Source: Microcystis aeruginosa W13-11 (lineage in GTDB: Bacteria > Cyanobacteriota > Cyanobacteriia > Cyanobacteriales > Microcystaceae). Taken from it: a stretch of DNA of 36,537 nucleotides. The stretch is from the NCBI GenBank assembly GCA_009995705.1, contig JAADBR010000028.1:1-36537 (forward strand), written 5' to 3'. Positions 8,270 to 16,825 of this stretch are shown in pieces (positions within the stretch are counted from its first letter, which is position 1; each line of letters starts with the position of its first letter). Below the pieces are notes generated by a model, which saw only the letters and a list, made by a program, of their open reading frames with translations, made no database searches and was not told where the DNA came from. The position numbers and the translations under genes were made by a program.

Positions 8270-10198
8270 ATGTCTATCGGTCAATCCTCCTTTCGTCGTA
8301 TTCTGCTCTCTCGCTTACTCTTGGTTAGTGTTCCCGTACTACTAATGGGAGTTTATGTCACCTATCGTAAGGCGCGATCAGCTTTTTTGGAAACGGCCCG
8401 TCAAAATCTCACCGAAAGTGCCATCAGAAAAGCAGACAATATTGAGCAATCAATTCAACTTTTGCGGGCCAATCTGATCACTGCGGGGGAAAGTCTGGTT
8501 TTAAAACAGGGAACCTTAGCCGAAAAAGAAGCTTTTTTACAACAATTAACAGTGCTGCTTCCCAATCAGATTAACTGTGTGGAATTAATTGGTATTAAGA
8601 CCAAGAAACCTTTATTAAATCGAGCCTGTGAACCAGAAATACTCAAAGTTTTGCCTCTGGCAAGATGGGCAAAAAAACGTACTAGCTTTGCTGGAAATAT
8701 CGAGAATATTTTAGTTAGAAGTTTACCTAGAAAACTTCTATTTAAATCTCCCAATAACAGTCGTCAATTAGAATTAGTTTTTGCCGTTCCCATCTACGAT
8801 AATCAAGGACAATTACGATCTGGTCTGATTCTGCAAACTTCTCTATTTGACCGTGAGAAGGTTTTACCCGGTTCTTTGTCAGGTTATCCCGTGGTTATTT
8901 CTGAAAATGGCATTATTCTCGCTCATCCCTATTTTCATCGCATTGGTAGCCATATCAGTCAAGAAGCTGATGCGGAACGTCTCAATCTGATCATCGATAA
9001 TGCTATTAGAGGTCGACGGAGATTTCTCCATTTATTTTCTTTCGAGAAATATGGCAAAGAATTAGTCGCTGGCTACAGTTCCCTCCCCAGTCCAGTTACG
9101 GGAGAATCATCCCAAAAATGGGTAGTTTTAGCCATTAGTTCCCTCTCCCAAGCTCTGGCTCCTCTACAACAAATTTGGGAGGCAATTTTTTATCTGATTT
9201 CTGGTTTATTATTAGCTTATTTAGTAGCTATTATACTTATTGCTAGGGATTTAGCTAGACCTTTAGAGAAACTGCGAGATTATGCCTTAAATATTCAGAA
9301 AATTCCTTCCCAAAAGATTAGACCACAAAATTTTAATATTAAAGAAATTAATCAGTTAGCTTCGTCCCTAGAGGAAATGCTCGAACGTTTACGTCTTTGG
9401 GGAGAGGAAATAATTAAGAGTCGGCAAGAAGCGGAAAATGCTAATCAATTAAAAAACCAATTTTTGGCGAATACTTCCCACGAATTACGCACCCCTCTCA
9501 ATGGTATTATTGGCTCAATTCGTTGCGTTATGGATGGATTTTGTAACAGTGAAGAGGAAGAAAAAGAATATTTGCAACAAGCGGATAAGGCAGCCGTACA
9601 TCTTTTGGAAATTATTGATGATATTCTCAGTATTGCTAAAATAGAAGCAGGCAAACTTGCCGTTGATCCTGAACCAGTAGATTTACACCAAATTATCAAT
9701 GAAGTTGTTAGTTTGCAAACAGCATCGCTGCAGGGTAAGCACTTAAAATTAAATTTGCTTTTCTGTCCAGAAAATCCGATAGTCTATGCTGATCCCACTA
9801 AATTAAAACAGGTAATTTTGAATGTTATTTCTAACTCAATTAAATTTACCGAGACGGGAACTATTTCTCTGATAACTCACTTAGAATATCCACAGGCTAT
9901 TATCACTATAATCGATACAGGAATCGGTATCGACCCCCAGCAGCAATTAAAATTATTCCGTCCTTTTGTGATGATTGATGGTTCCACAACTAGAAAATTT
10001 AGCGGTACGGGTTTAGGATTAGCTATTTCTAAAAATTTTATGAAAGTAATGGGGGGAGATATTACTATCTCTAGTCAAGGTCAAGGTTTAGGAACAACTG
10101 TAGAAATTATTCTTCCTCTGGTGGGGGAAAGAAAGCTTGAGTTTTCCCCACCAGAGGAAAACTCATCTTTGCCGATTCTTCCCTCTTTTAAAAGCTAA
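8270..10198 (+). CDS. Membrane sensor histidine kinase with Cache-type input domain
   Basis: This 642-residue hybrid-less sensor kinase has an N-terminal TM helix (about 12-28), a large periplasmic region of about 270 residues with a dCache-like strand pattern (LVFAVPIYDNQGQLRSGLIL, PVVISENGIILAHP), a second TM helix (about 304-324), a HAMP-like linker (RDLARPLEKLRDYALNI), a coiled coil, and HisKA plus HATPase_c. The phosphoacceptor is H404 in the SHELRTPLNG box. The N-box is NVISNS (518-523), the G1 box DTGIGI starts at D549, and the G2 box GTGLGLAI starts at G579. No receiver domain is present and no response regulator is nearby, so it is an orphan kinase and its partner cannot be assigned. 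The signal is probably a small extracytoplasmic ligand. Confidence 0.92.
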   Translation: MSIGQSSFRRILLSRLLLVSVPVLLMGVYVTYRKARSAFLETARQNLTESAIRKADNIEQSIQLLRANLITAGESLVLKQGTLAEKEAFLQQLTVLLPNQINCVELIGIKTKKPLLNRACEPEILKVLPLARWAKKRTSFAGNIENILVRSLPRKLLFKSPNNSRQLELVFAVPIYDNQGQLRSGLILQTSLFDREKVLPGSLSGYPVVISENGIILAHPYFHRIGSHISQEADAERLNLIIDNAIRGRRRFLHLFSFEKYGKELVAGYSSLPSPVTGESSQKWVVLAISSLSQALAPLQQIWEAIFYLISGLLLAYLVAIILIARDLARPLEKLRDYALNIQKIPSQKIRPQNFNIKEINQLASSLEEMLERLRLWGEEIIKSRQEAENANQLKNQFLANTSHELRTPLNGIIGSIRCVMDGFCNSEEEEKEYLQQADKAAVHLLEIIDDILSIAKIEAGKLAVDPEPVDLHQIINEVVSLQTASLQGKHLKLNLLFCPENPIVYADPTKLKQVILNVISNSIKFTETGTISLITHLEYPQAIITIIDTGIGIDPQQQLKLFRPFVMIDGSTTRKFSGTGLGLAISKNFMKVMGGDITISSQGQGLGTTVEIILPLVGERKLEFSPPEENSSLPILPSFKS

Positions 10199-10239
10199 AA
10201 TATCTCTATTTAACTACTGTAATTTCTGAGGAATTTAGT

Positions 10240-11094
10240 TTATAATTTCTCTAAACTTTCTACAGGTAAATTAACCACCTGATAAGCACCAAAAACCTTG
10301 ATCGCATCGGTATAATTTTTTAATTCTTCTAAAGTTGCTGCGATTAAATGCTGTTGATCCGGATTAATTTCTAGATCAATAAAAAATATGTATTCCCCTA
10401 AAGATCGTTTAGTTGGTCGCGATTCAATCCGAGATAAATTAAGCTGACGTTTGGCAAAAACTTCTAAAGGTTGGACTAAAGCACCGGGTTGATCTAAAAC
10501 TTGAAAAGCGAGGGACATTCGCTCTCCTTGAGGATGGGAAGTTAAAGCCATTACCCAAAAACGGGTACAATTATCGGGATAATCATTAATTGGTTGTGTT
10601 AATATTGGTACATGATAGAGTTTTGCTGCTCGGGGGGAAGCAATAGCGGCCGAATTAGCCTCTCGATCGAGAATTTGAATCGCTTCTGTGGTAGAATTAG
10701 TGGGAATAATCGGCACAGTAGGTAAATTATTTTCTAGCCATTTTTGACATTGAGCTAAAGCTTGGGGATGGGAATAAACAGTTTTAATTTCTGTTAGCGA
10801 TTGTCGAGGAGATAGAAGTGCATGGGAAATCGGTAAAACTAATTCTTGTTGAATCTGTAACCCGGGTAATTGCCATAAAGCATCAAGAGTCATTACCACA
10901 CTTCCCTCGGTGGAGTTTTCCACCGGAACCACTGCTAAGTCGGCCTGATTTTGGACAACCGATCGCAGGGCTAGGGCAATGCTAGGATAGGGTATTAATT
11001 GATGAGGCTGGGGTGGTAAACTGTTAGCATAGGTTAAAGCGGCTGTTTCTGAATAGGTTCCCACTGGCCCCAGATAAGCGATCTTTACAGTCAT
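10240..11094 (-). CDS. pheA: Prephenate dehydratase
   Basis: PheA converts prephenate to phenylpyruvate in phenylalanine synthesis. The 284-residue protein has the catalytic periplasmic-binding-like fold (KIAYLGPVGTYSETAA at the N-terminus, VPVENSTEGSV at 56-66, and the catalytic TRF motif at 177-179). A C-terminal ACT domain binds phenylalanine for feedback control; its GALV (204-207) and ESRP (224-227) motifs are intact. No chorismate mutase domain is fused, as is usual in cyanobacteria. The gene is convergent with the histidine kinase and separated from it by about 40 bases. Assignment is secure. Confidence 0.95.
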   Translation of the reverse strand: MTVKIAYLGPVGTYSETAALTYANSLPPQPHQLIPYPSIALALRSVVQNQADLAVVPVENSTEGSVVMTLDALWQLPGLQIQQELVLPISHALLSPRQSLTEIKTVYSHPQALAQCQKWLENNLPTVPIIPTNSTTEAIQILDREANSAAIASPRAAKLYHVPILTQPINDYPDNCTRFWVMALTSHPQGERMSLAFQVLDQPGALVQPLEVFAKRQLNLSRIESRPTKRSLGEYIFFIDLEINPDQQHLIAATLEELKNYTDAIKVFGAYQVVNLPVESLEKL

Positions 11095-11178
11095 TTAGAT
11101 TATCCCCGCAAGCAATTTTTTCTAGCTATTACAGCCCCTCTCATAGATATCAAGTATAACCTAATTTGGTATTGACTC

Positions 11179-11573
11179 CTATTCTGCCATAATCAAGTCA
11201 GCTTCACTTTGTTTGATGGTCAATTGACTGATTTTTTGGCGAGTTTCCTCGATAGTTAACCCTGGCACTAAATCCCCCAATTCTTTGAGCAGATCATTAG
11301 TTAAGGAAAGAGATATTTCAGTATCCTGACTCGATAAATAGACAACTTTGCCTAATTCGGCCAGTTTAACTTTTTTGGTCGATCGAGAATATCCAAAATT
11401 GTCACCCGCTCCCCCGTTAAGTCCGTGGAATCAGCCAGAATTTGAATCAGAGACAAACGGGGAGTCTTGCTATCGTAATCGGCTACTACTTCCGTATCTA
11501 ACCAAAGAATGGGAAAATGAGAAAAGTGATCGATCGCATTCCTAATAGCGTCGGATTCCGTTAAATAAGGCAT
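11179..11573 (-). pseudogene. RNase D-like 3'-5' exonuclease remnant, frame-disrupted
   Basis: From the ATG at 11573 the protein begins like a DEDD 3'-5' exonuclease of the RNase D type: ILWLDTEV followed by PRLSLIQI, with the D-x-E metal pair. The frame stops at 11352, just after an A6 tract (CCAAAAAAGTT). In the neighbouring frame, a coding-like stretch continues from that tract (KKVKLAELGKVVYLSS) and runs to a stop at 11179, ending SEADLIMAE. The combined length, about 130 residues, is far below the roughly 200-300 of the family, and the later catalytic Asp and Tyr blocks are missing. So a large internal deletion plus a frameshift is likely. I cannot confirm that the tail belonged to the same gene. 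It is divergent from the universal stress gene, with starts about 20 bases apart. Confidence 0.6.
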
Positions 11574-11591
11574 GGTTGCAGAGGCTGAAAA

Positions 11592-12080
11592 ATGTATCAA
11601 AAAATCTTGATAGCAATAGATTTGTCGGAGATGGGGGAGAGGGTTTTTAAGGCGGCTGTATCCTTAGCCAGTAAGTACGAAGCTAACCTCCTATTACTGC
11701 ACGTCCTTTCTCCTGAAGAAGATTATAGCCCTTTACCGATTCCACCCAATTTAGCCGATATTTACCCCGCCCAGGTTAATGATCTCACTCTTGATTTTTG
11801 GCGGCAACAATGGGAAGAATTCGAGGAGAAAGGGGCGGCTATGTTGCAAAAAAGAGCTAATCAGGCGGCAGAAATGGGTGTAAAGGGAGAATACCGGCAA
11901 ATTTACGGTCATGCCGCCAAAACTATCTGTAAAGTGGCGCGAGAGGAAAATATTGATTTAATTGTTATCGGTCGGCGTGGGCGATCGGGTCTAGGAGAGT
12001 TATTCTTAGGTAGTGTGAGTAATTATGTTCTCCATCATGCCCCCTGTTCCGTCTTAATTGTTCAACATCCTCAGGACTAA
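11592..12080 (+). CDS. Universal stress protein UspA family
   Basis: This single-domain Usp has 162 residues, a typical length. The N-terminal strand MYQKILIAIDLSEMG and the C-terminal nucleotide-binding signature G-2x-G-9x-GS (GRRGRSGLGELFLGS) followed by NYVLHHAPCSVLIV identify an ATP-binding type Usp. A long insertion (residues about 43-75, rich in Pro and acidic residues) is common in cyanobacterial members. It ends 9 bases from the lepB stop in convergent orientation. The upstream spacer is only about 18 bases to the divergent RNase D-like remnant, so its promoter must lie inside that remnant. The specific stress role cannot be told from the sequence. Confidence 0.92.
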   Translation: MYQKILIAIDLSEMGERVFKAAVSLASKYEANLLLLHVLSPEEDYSPLPIPPNLADIYPAQVNDLTLDFWRQQWEEFEEKGAAMLQKRANQAAEMGVKGEYRQIYGHAAKTICKVAREENIDLIVIGRRGRSGLGELFLGSVSNYVLHHAPCSVLIVQHPQD

Positions 12081-12089
12081 AAATTCCTG

Positions 12090-12665
12090 TTAGCGATTCC
12101 CCCCTAAAATCTCCAAACGATTAAAAGGAAAAAAGCGAAAAACCGCCCTACCAATCACGTTATTTTCCGGTAAAAACCCCCAGATATGGGAGTCATTGCT
12201 ATTATTGCGATTATCTCCCATGACAAATAAGTTATTTTCCGGCACGAGCAAAGGCATTAAATTATATTGAGGCGGTTCGAGAATATAATCCTCTGCCAAG
12301 GGTTGATTATTCAGGTAAATTTTGCCCTCCTTGACAACAATCACATCCCCTGGGGTGGCAATCACTCTTTTGATAAAAGCTTGATTCTTTTGATATCCCT
12401 GTAATTGTAATTGTGCCGGCGGTTCAAAGACGACGATATCCCCCCGTCGAGGGGGATGGAAATCATAGGAAAGTTTTTCCACCACTAAGCGATCGCCCTG
12501 TGCTAAAGTGGGTAACATAGAATCAGAGGGAATAAAACGAGGTTCAGCCACAAAAGTGCGGATCAGTAGGGCTAAAACTAAAGCTATAGTGATAATTTGC
12601 AGATTTTCTCGAATAGAAGCCCAAAAACTCTTGGATTTGTCCTTATTAATTTCTTGCTCTTGCAT
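12090..12665 (-). CDS. lepB: Signal peptidase I
   Basis: This 191-residue type I leader peptidase cleaves signal peptides of Sec and Tat substrates on the outer face of the cytoplasmic or thylakoid membrane. A single N-terminal TM helix (about 22-38, LQIITIALVLALLIRTFV) is followed by the catalytic serine motif PSDSM (S49) and the general-base lysine in AFIKRV (K99). The box-E motif MGDNRNNSNDSHIWG is also present. Short, single-TM enzymes of this size are normal in cyanobacteria. The ATG shares its A with the mazG stop (TAATG), so translation is coupled to mazG. Confidence 0.96.
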   Translation of the reverse strand: MQEQEINKDKSKSFWASIRENLQIITIALVLALLIRTFVAEPRFIPSDSMLPTLAQGDRLVVEKLSYDFHPPRRGDIVVFEPPAQLQLQGYQKNQAFIKRVIATPGDVIVVKEGKIYLNNQPLAEDYILEPPQYNLMPLLVPENNLFVMGDNRNNSNDSHIWGFLPENNVIGRAVFRFFPFNRLEILGGNR

Positions 12666-13498
12666 TATTGCCCAGATGATGGTTGATGTAACTTAGCTTT
12701 CGCTTGCTGCCAGAAAACTGTTAATTCCTCTAGTGTATAGTCATGGAGAGGCTTTTCCGCCACGGATTCCACTAGGGAAAAACGTTGAATAAAACGCAGA
12801 TTAGTCTCTTGTAAAGCGATACTGGGGTCTAAATCATACCAGCGAGCAAGATTGACAATAGTAAAGAGTAAATCGCCTAATTCGGCCTGTTGATGCTCTT
12901 TATCGCCCGATTCTAAGGACTCTTGCCATTCTGCCAACTCTTCGCCAAATTTTTCCCAGACTCCTGCGATATTTTCCCAATCAAAACCGACTCGCGCTGC
13001 TTGCCGAGAAATTTTCATCGCCCCGATCAAGGGTGGTAAAGTTTGGGCATAACGGGTTAATTTGCCGCTAATAGTCGGGTCATTTTTTTCCTCAGCTTTG
13101 ATTTTCTCCCAATTTTGACGCACCTGTTCGGGATTTTCTAGGCATAGCTCCCCAAAAACGTGGGGATGACGACGAATTAATTTATCAGTGATGCCTCTAG
13201 CCACTTCTTCTAGGCTAAAATTACCCTCATCGCTGGCAATTTGGGCTTGTAAAACCACCTGTAGCAGTAAATCGCCTAATTCCTCGGCAATGGCAGTTTT
13301 ATCACCACTTTTAATCGCCGCTACCACCTCATAAGCTTCCTCGATAACGTAGGGAATCAGGGTTTCTGGGGTTTGCGCTAAATCCCAAGGACAGCCGCTT
13401 TCTGGATCTCGTAAACGGGCAACAACGCTGATTAAATGGTTTAATGCCACTAAGATGGCCTTGTAACTGGGATTGTCGGTTTCTGGAAGGCTAGACAT
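12665..13498 (-). CDS. mazG: Nucleoside triphosphate pyrophosphohydrolase MazG
   Basis: MazG hydrolyses NTPs and dNTPs to monophosphates plus pyrophosphate, acting as a housecleaning and stringent-response modulator. The 277-residue protein has the two-repeat architecture of full-length MazG. The first repeat contains CPWDLAQTPETL, EEAYEVVAAI and EELGDLLLQVVLQAQ, which supply the Mg-binding Glu/Asp residues. A linker (HPHVFGE) follows, then the second repeat with GFDWENIAGVWEKFGEELAEWQ and AELGDLLFTIVNLARW. It overlaps lepB by one base, forming a two-gene unit. Assignment is secure. Confidence 0.95.
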   Translation of the reverse strand: MSSLPETDNPSYKAILVALNHLISVVARLRDPESGCPWDLAQTPETLIPYVIEEAYEVVAAIKSGDKTAIAEELGDLLLQVVLQAQIASDEGNFSLEEVARGITDKLIRRHPHVFGELCLENPEQVRQNWEKIKAEEKNDPTISGKLTRYAQTLPPLIGAMKISRQAARVGFDWENIAGVWEKFGEELAEWQESLESGDKEHQQAELGDLLFTIVNLARWYDLDPSIALQETNLRFIQRFSLVESVAEKPLHDYTLEELTVFWQQAKAKLHQPSSGQ

Positions 13499-13839
13499 CG
13501 ATTTTTTCCGGTTTTCTCGCCCATTATACCGGTTAGTTATCAGTGATCAGATGTGAGTTTTCAGTTAACTGATTACTGTTTAAGTAGTCTTGCAAAATAA
13601 ATTTCCTAGTACAATTATTTGTAGTAACCCATGCGGGCGTTGGGTTTCATGCTTCAACCCAACCTACGTTTCGTACCTCACCATTCAGATAACGGCTTTA
13701 GTTCAATAACGATGAAAAAACCCGGGGAAACCGGGTTGCACTAGCTTGGAGTGTGTATAATCAACCAATAAGGCAGTTGAAAACTTAAATAAATCTAAAT
13801 AGAAAAAAGGTAAGCAATTCCGCTGTAAGAAAATCAGAT
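13499..13839. repeat. Intergenic repeat patch with IS630-like relic
   Basis: No gene is seen here. The spacer holds a TGATCA-type palindromic patch (13536-13580), a hairpin of GTTGGGTT (13639-13646) and AACCCAAC (13656-13663), and a stretch at about 13671-13700. Read on the minus strand, that stretch resembles the end of the IS630-type element at the right edge of the window (shared GAATG-GAGGTAC core). The intrinsic terminator at 13715-13737 lies in the same spacer. Confidence 0.55.
13715..13737 (-). terminator. Intrinsic terminator, downstream of the 13840-14211 gene
   Basis: On the minus strand, AACCCGG and CCGGGTT pair around a 5-base loop and are followed by a run of six Ts. It lies about 100 bases past the stop of the small membrane protein gene and should end that transcript. 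Confidence 0.8.
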
Positions 13840-14211
13840 TTAATGAATCATCCCGCAAGTTAGGGGACAAGAAGCATAAACAGCTTGATGAGAGGTTTTT
13901 ACCTCACCGTGTAACCAGTGCAGCCAGCTAACTTCATGGGGATGAACACCTTTTGCTGCTAACAAAGCGGCACTAATTAGGATAGCCAAAATGTTAATAC
14001 CAATAATCATTCCCGCCACTAAAAGCACGGAACTAACTGGTAAAACTGACTGTAAAATAATCGCAGACAATGCCCCCACTGTCATCATTAATACTACTAA
14101 AGGAAATCCCACTACTAATAAACAGACAGTGAGGACGAAACTCCAGAGAAGAAAGCTTTTTAGCATTGCTAAAGAAACGTGGCCCCAGTTATTTCTTGCG
14201 GTTAATTGCAT
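13840..14211 (-). CDS. Small membrane protein of unknown function
   Basis: This 123-residue protein has two or three strongly hydrophobic segments: FLLWSFVLTVCLLVVGFPLVVLM, ALSAIILQSVLPVSSVLLVAGM and IGINILAILISAALLAA. They are followed by a polar His/Trp-rich tail (HPHEVSWLHWLHGE) and two late cysteines in a CPLTC motif. I do not recognise a family. The ATG at 14211 is the first in the frame and is followed by a polar N-terminus with charged residues before the first helix. A long + strand frame that covers the same bases is judged to be its antisense shadow. A plausible terminator downstream supports a real monocistronic gene. The CxxxC and His residues might bind a metal, but this is only a guess. 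Confidence 0.65.
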   Translation of the reverse strand: MQLTARNNWGHVSLAMLKSFLLWSFVLTVCLLVVGFPLVVLMMTVGALSAIILQSVLPVSSVLLVAGMIIGINILAILISAALLAAKGVHPHEVSWLHWLHGEVKTSHQAVYASCPLTCGMIH

Positions 14212-14859
14212 CTTCCTGACCTCTTACAAACTTGGTGGTCTAACTTTTCTGCACGTCGGCTCGAAGTTGATGAAAACCAGTATAGGAAAAACACCGAAGA
14301 AAATGAGCTATTCGCAATATAAATTTACAATCATCGCCGATCATCTATGTTATGTGTATCGAACTATTACAAAAATCGCCAAGAGGTATCGAAAACTTTA
14401 CAATCGGGTTCCCTTGATCCCCGTCGATAATCCTTTCTTGTCTCCCTGTCCTCAGATTTTTCCTCGCCTCTTTGTAACAAATCTTTACAAGTACCTCTAG
14501 AATTCTCAGAAAATAGGTGGACGACAGTCACCAGCAATCAGTCAACTGAAAACTCCCACTTGTCACAGAATTGACATCCGGCTGTTATAGTCCTGACAAA
14601 TGAGAGTTATATGCTGAAGTTAATCCAGCAAAGGAATAAATTATTTCCCCTAGCCCGGCTTTCCTCAAGCTTCCCACACAGGGTCTAGGGGAAGTTTATT
14701 TTTCTGCCCATGAGGAAAACCGCTACCCGGCCCGAAAAGAAAATTTTTCTAGAAATTGACAAGCCTTGACAGCAGGGAAGACAGTCGGGCAGACTAACCT
14801 AAACAGGTTTTTGGAGCGAAAATATAGTTTCTTGCCTTTCTGTCTCCCTAAAAGCAGTC
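14212..14859. other. 648-base gene-poor spacer
   Basis: I see no convincing coding region. It is AT-rich and holds a possible structured RNA (14585-14705, listed separately). It presumably also carries the promoter for the small membrane protein gene, read leftwards from about 14212. A + strand open frame through the left half has no start support and no family resemblance. Confidence 0.5.
14585..14705 (+). ncRNA. Candidate small structured RNA ending in a terminator hairpin
   Basis: A TATAGT -10-like box near 14585 precedes a small hairpin (GCTG/CAGC, about 14613-14629). A larger stem follows: TTCCCCTAG at 14645-14653 pairs with CTAGGGGAA at 14685-14693, extended by CCC/GGG across a one-base bulge, with an internal GCTT/AAGC hairpin in its loop. 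The downstream GTTTATTTTT resembles a rho-independent end. No coding capacity is visible. I do not recognise it as Yfr1, Yfr2, 6S RNA or tmRNA. There is no well-spaced -35 box, so this remains a structural candidate only. Confidence 0.3.
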
Positions 14860-15261
14860 TTAGCTCTGATGACGAGCATAATCATCCTGAAAACGCACTA
14901 TATCATCCTCTCCTAAATATTCCCCATTCTGCACTTCAATTAATACCAATTTGATCACCCCGGGGTTTTCCAGACGATGAGCGGTACACTGCGGCACATA
15001 GGTGGACTGATTAGCACCGAGAATTTCCTCGTTATCTCCACAGGTGACTTTTGCCGTCCCCGAAACGACAATCCAGTGTTCACTGCGATGGTAGTGCATC
15101 TGTAAACTGAGACGATGACCCGGATTCACTTCAATCCGCTTGATTTTATAACCGGGACCCTCTTCTAGGGTGGTGAAGGAACCCCAGGGTCTAAATTCCG
15201 TTGCCGCCGATTCTACGCTCGAAATAAGCTGAAATGGTGCCACATCTTGGGCTGCGATCAT
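14860..15261 (-). CDS. Mannose-6-phosphate isomerase type II cupin
   Basis: This 133-residue single-domain cupin matches the C-terminal isomerase domain of bifunctional mannose-1-phosphate guanylyltransferase/mannose-6-phosphate isomerases (PF01050). Seen are RPWGSFTTLEEGPGYKIKRIEV, the metal-binding cupin motif LQMHYHRSEHWIVVSGTA, and the second motif YVPQCTAHRLENPG, with the tail LVLIEVQNGEYLGEDDIVRF. The guanylyltransferase half is absent, so it should interconvert fructose-6-phosphate and mannose-6-phosphate to supply GDP-mannose for surface glycans. The start at 15261 has a good ribosome site (GGAG, 8 bases upstream). It stands alone between spacers. Confidence 0.9.
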   Translation of the reverse strand: MIAAQDVAPFQLISSVESAATEFRPWGSFTTLEEGPGYKIKRIEVNPGHRLSLQMHYHRSEHWIVVSGTAKVTCGDNEEILGANQSTYVPQCTAHRLENPGVIKLVLIEVQNGEYLGEDDIVRFQDDYARHQS

Positions 15262-15363
15262 TATATTATGTCTCCATTACTAGGTCTGAATCTTAGTCCA
15301 AGATAGCAGCAAAAATCCTAGATGGCATCTAAATCAGTGATCAACTGATCACTGATCACTAAT

Positions 15364-15660
15364 TCAATCTTCGTCGCTGTTGAGAATACGGGGAACCCGG
15401 AAATAATCCCCTTCCGGGGCCGGCGATTCCTGCACTAAGACCTCGTGATCGCGATAAAGTCTATTACTATCGGCGCGAGTAATATTTTGAATTTCGATCG
15501 CTCGCGTGGTGGGTGGCACATTTTCCGTGTCTAATTCGCTTAACTGCTCGAAATAATCCAGTATCCCGCTTAATTGCCCCGCAAACTGTTCTTCTTCAGC
15601 GTTGGTAATCTCTAAACGGGCTAAATGGGCGATTTTTTCAACTGTTGCTCGATCGATCAT
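15364..15660 (-). CDS. gatC: Asp/Glu-tRNA amidotransferase subunit C
   Basis: GatC is the small stabilising subunit of GatCAB, which converts Glu-tRNA(Gln) and Asp-tRNA(Asn) to the amide forms; cyanobacteria rely on it for Gln-tRNA. The 98-residue protein shows [39 protein letters not shown] followed by the PPTTRA block and the C-terminal YFRVPRIL segment that docks with GatA and GatB. gatA and gatB are not in the window. It lies downstream of ycf3 on the same strand, separated by a repeat-filled spacer of about 130 bases, so cotranscription is uncertain. Confidence 0.95.
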   Translation of the reverse strand: MIDRATVEKIAHLARLEITNAEEEQFAGQLSGILDYFEQLSELDTENVPPTTRAIEIQNITRADSNRLYRDHEVLVQESPAPEGDYFRVPRILNSDED

Positions 15661-15670
15661 GGGAGAAATG

Positions 15671-15775
15671 GGGGCGTGGGGTGTAGGGTGTGGGGTGTGG
15701 GGTGTAGGGTGTGGGGTGTAGGGTGTGGGGAGAATAAATAAAAATAATCTCCCGTCTCCCGTCTCCTGTCTCCTA
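15671..15775. repeat. Composite heptamer repeat
   Basis: Eight heptamers of the form GGGGTGT/AGGGTGT (15671-15730) are followed by an A/T-rich core (GAGAATAAATAAAAATAATC) and then a second heptamer series GTCTCCC/GTCTCCT (about 15749-15775). The same arrangement occurs inverted near 19262-19355. The G-run side could form a G-quadruplex. Confidence 0.85.
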
Positions 15776-15792
15776 ACGACCGACTCCTCAAT

Positions 15793-16314
15793 TTAGAAGA
15801 AAACATCAATTTCCGATCGCCCGGTAATTTTCAGCCAGTTTTGGGCTTCAATGTAGTTATTGGGGGCTAATCGGATGGCTTGTTTCCAGTATTCTGCCGC
15901 TTTGTCGTAGAGTGCTTCTGCTTCGGCCTGTTGTCCGTCTTCTCTGGCTTTTTCCCCTTGAAAATGGTAAATAACAGCGATATTATTCAAGGCGGAGGGC
16001 ATTCTGGGATTAAGTTGGATAGCTTCTTCGTAGTATTCTAAGGCCTTTTCATGCTCGCCGTTACTAGCGTGGATAATGCCGATATTGTAGAGGATATAAC
16101 TGCGATCGTTAGGATCCTCTTCTAATGTTAAAGCTTCATAGTAATTATCGAGGGCTTCGGCGTATTCACCGTCAGCTTGAGCAGACATCCCATCGCGATA
16201 ATAAACAAAGGCTTCCTTGGCTTTTTTATTGGCGGGCAGTATCTTTAAAATGATATCCGCCATGACGGTAAAAGATTTATCAATAAAATTATCGTTACGT
16301 TGAGTGCGTGGCAT
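15793..16314 (-). CDS. ycf3: Photosystem I assembly protein Ycf3
   Basis: Ycf3 is a TPR chaperone at the thylakoid surface that assists assembly of PsaA/PsaB in photosystem I. From the ATG at 16314 the protein has 173 residues and starts with the diagnostic [20 protein letters not shown]. Three TPR repeats follow: [44 protein letters not shown], and [16 protein letters not shown] with the later tail [19 protein letters not shown]. The open frame extends 33 codons upstream, but homologues begin at MPRTQRN and nothing upstream resembles the family. Assignment is very secure. Confidence 0.97.
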   Translation of the reverse strand: MPRTQRNDNFIDKSFTVMADIILKILPANKKAKEAFVYYRDGMSAQADGEYAEALDNYYEALTLEEDPNDRSYILYNIGIIHASNGEHEKALEYYEEAIQLNPRMPSALNNIAVIYHFQGEKAREDGQQAEAEALYDKAAEYWKQAIRLAPNNYIEAQNWLKITGRSEIDVFF

Positions 16315-16825
16315 AGTTAGGACGAGTAGGCGATCAAAATGACTACTTACCTTTATAGCACTCGCGAGAAACCCTAGGGCTGTTTTTCCAATTTTTCTGG
16401 CCACAGGTTCCATTTAGAGGGTCTTGGCTGGCCCAACTGCGAACATTGGTTTTCCATCTAAAAATCCCCCTTGGCAAGGGGTAATTATAGCCCTTACTAA
16501 GTTTTTATCCCTTGTGTCCCGATTGGGAAAATGTCAAATCTGCTAGGGACGGGCTACAGTTCCTTGAATTTCCCTGCCACCCTTGTTGCTCCAACGACCA
16601 TTGACGTAACTTTACCTAATATCTAGATTTCTCCCTGTTAGTTGCTTTAAGTGAGTAGATTGGTTTCATGGTATTATCCCATAAGCCAACCTATCATCTA
16701 CCATCTAAAGGTTAAACTCTTTTTCTCAAACCAACACCCACTAAACCCAAGGCTAACAGAGCAAGGTCGGAAGCCAGAAATCGGGTGGGGAAGAAATTCT
16801 GTTGCCTTCATGGCGGGCAATCTAC
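16315..16825. other. 511-base spacer between ycf3 and the coiled-coil gene
   Basis: No gene is convincing here. It contains a hairpin CCCCTT-GGC-AAGGGG at 16467-16481, which on the minus strand is followed by a T-rich run and may terminate the leftward transcript from the coiled-coil gene. It also contains a copy of a dispersed 24-base repeat near 16432-16455 (GGCCCAACTGCGAACATTGG) that recurs with a few changes near 19382. Confidence 0.5.

Noticed and set aside
13991..14500. 169-residue + strand frame over the small membrane protein and the spacer
   Set aside because: The left half is antisense to the membrane protein, the right half has no family resemblance and no start support.
14570..14586. 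Promoter TTGACA...TATAGT before the candidate small RNA
   Set aside because: The two boxes are only about nine bases apart, too close for a normal sigma-70 promoter.
15671..15730. CRISPR-like array
   Set aside because: The unit is only seven bases with no spacers, so it is a simple tandem repeat.
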